DNA letters: not shown here
Below: more model-generated notes on this DNA
Told to the model about the DNA's origin: nothing
The model's database searches: none
Seen by the model: the letters and a program-made list of their open reading frames with translations, nothing else
How positions within the stretch are numbered: position 1 is the stretch's first letter
From: Astropecten irregularis
Taxonomy: Eukaryota; Echinodermata; Asteroidea; Paxillosida; Astropectinidae
Length of the DNA stretch: 64,000 nt
Assembly (NCBI GenBank): GCA_963971285.1
Contig: OZ020254.1
Location: forward strand, 4,774,001-4,838,000
Direction: 5' to 3'

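Overview
This is animal nuclear DNA. It has GT-AG introns, about 40% GC, dense short foldback transposons, a tRNA-derived SINE and remnants of a non-LTR element. Palindromic words such as ACATGTA and TAGGCCTA recur. This mix is typical of marine invertebrate deuterostomes (echinoderm or hemichordate), but I cannot name the species.

One gene spans almost the whole window on the + strand. Eighteen coding exons from 7395 to the right edge (64000) join with compatible phases at every junction. They encode 715 readable residues of a family GT14 glycosyltransferase of the protein O-xylosyltransferase (XYLT) type. That enzyme type starts glycosaminoglycan chains on proteoglycans in the Golgi. The N-terminal end (start codon, membrane anchor, stem) lies upstream or is unrecognised, and the C-terminal end lies beyond the right edge. 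The order is: cysteine block (exons 1-2), linker (3), GT14 catalytic domain (4-11) and an XYLT-type C-terminal domain (12-17). It is a divergent paralogue. The Asp of the GSDW motif of human XYLT1 is Gln, the DWD motif is not kept, and one human disulfide has lost both of its cysteines.

The left 50 kb consists of large introns (7-11 kb for the first four) around small exons of 75-120 bp. From 51.8 kb exons are closer together. The introns hold at least 12 copies of a foldback element flanked by TTAA (piggyBac-like target site). They also hold two hAT-type elements with perfect 8-bp target duplications, three elements flanked by TAA (PIF/Harbinger-like) and one flanked by TTA. Other contents are a mariner-like family with TA-CAGT ends, a GC-rich 130-145 bp foldback family (5 copies), several foldback families that share a GGGNCRATTTCAY-like terminus, and three minisatellites. 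One minisatellite (61545-62927) fills intron 16 and is open in all three forward frames.

I found no second protein-coding gene, no intact tRNA or rRNA and no CRISPR array. Most open frames outside the exons are chance or lie in repeats.
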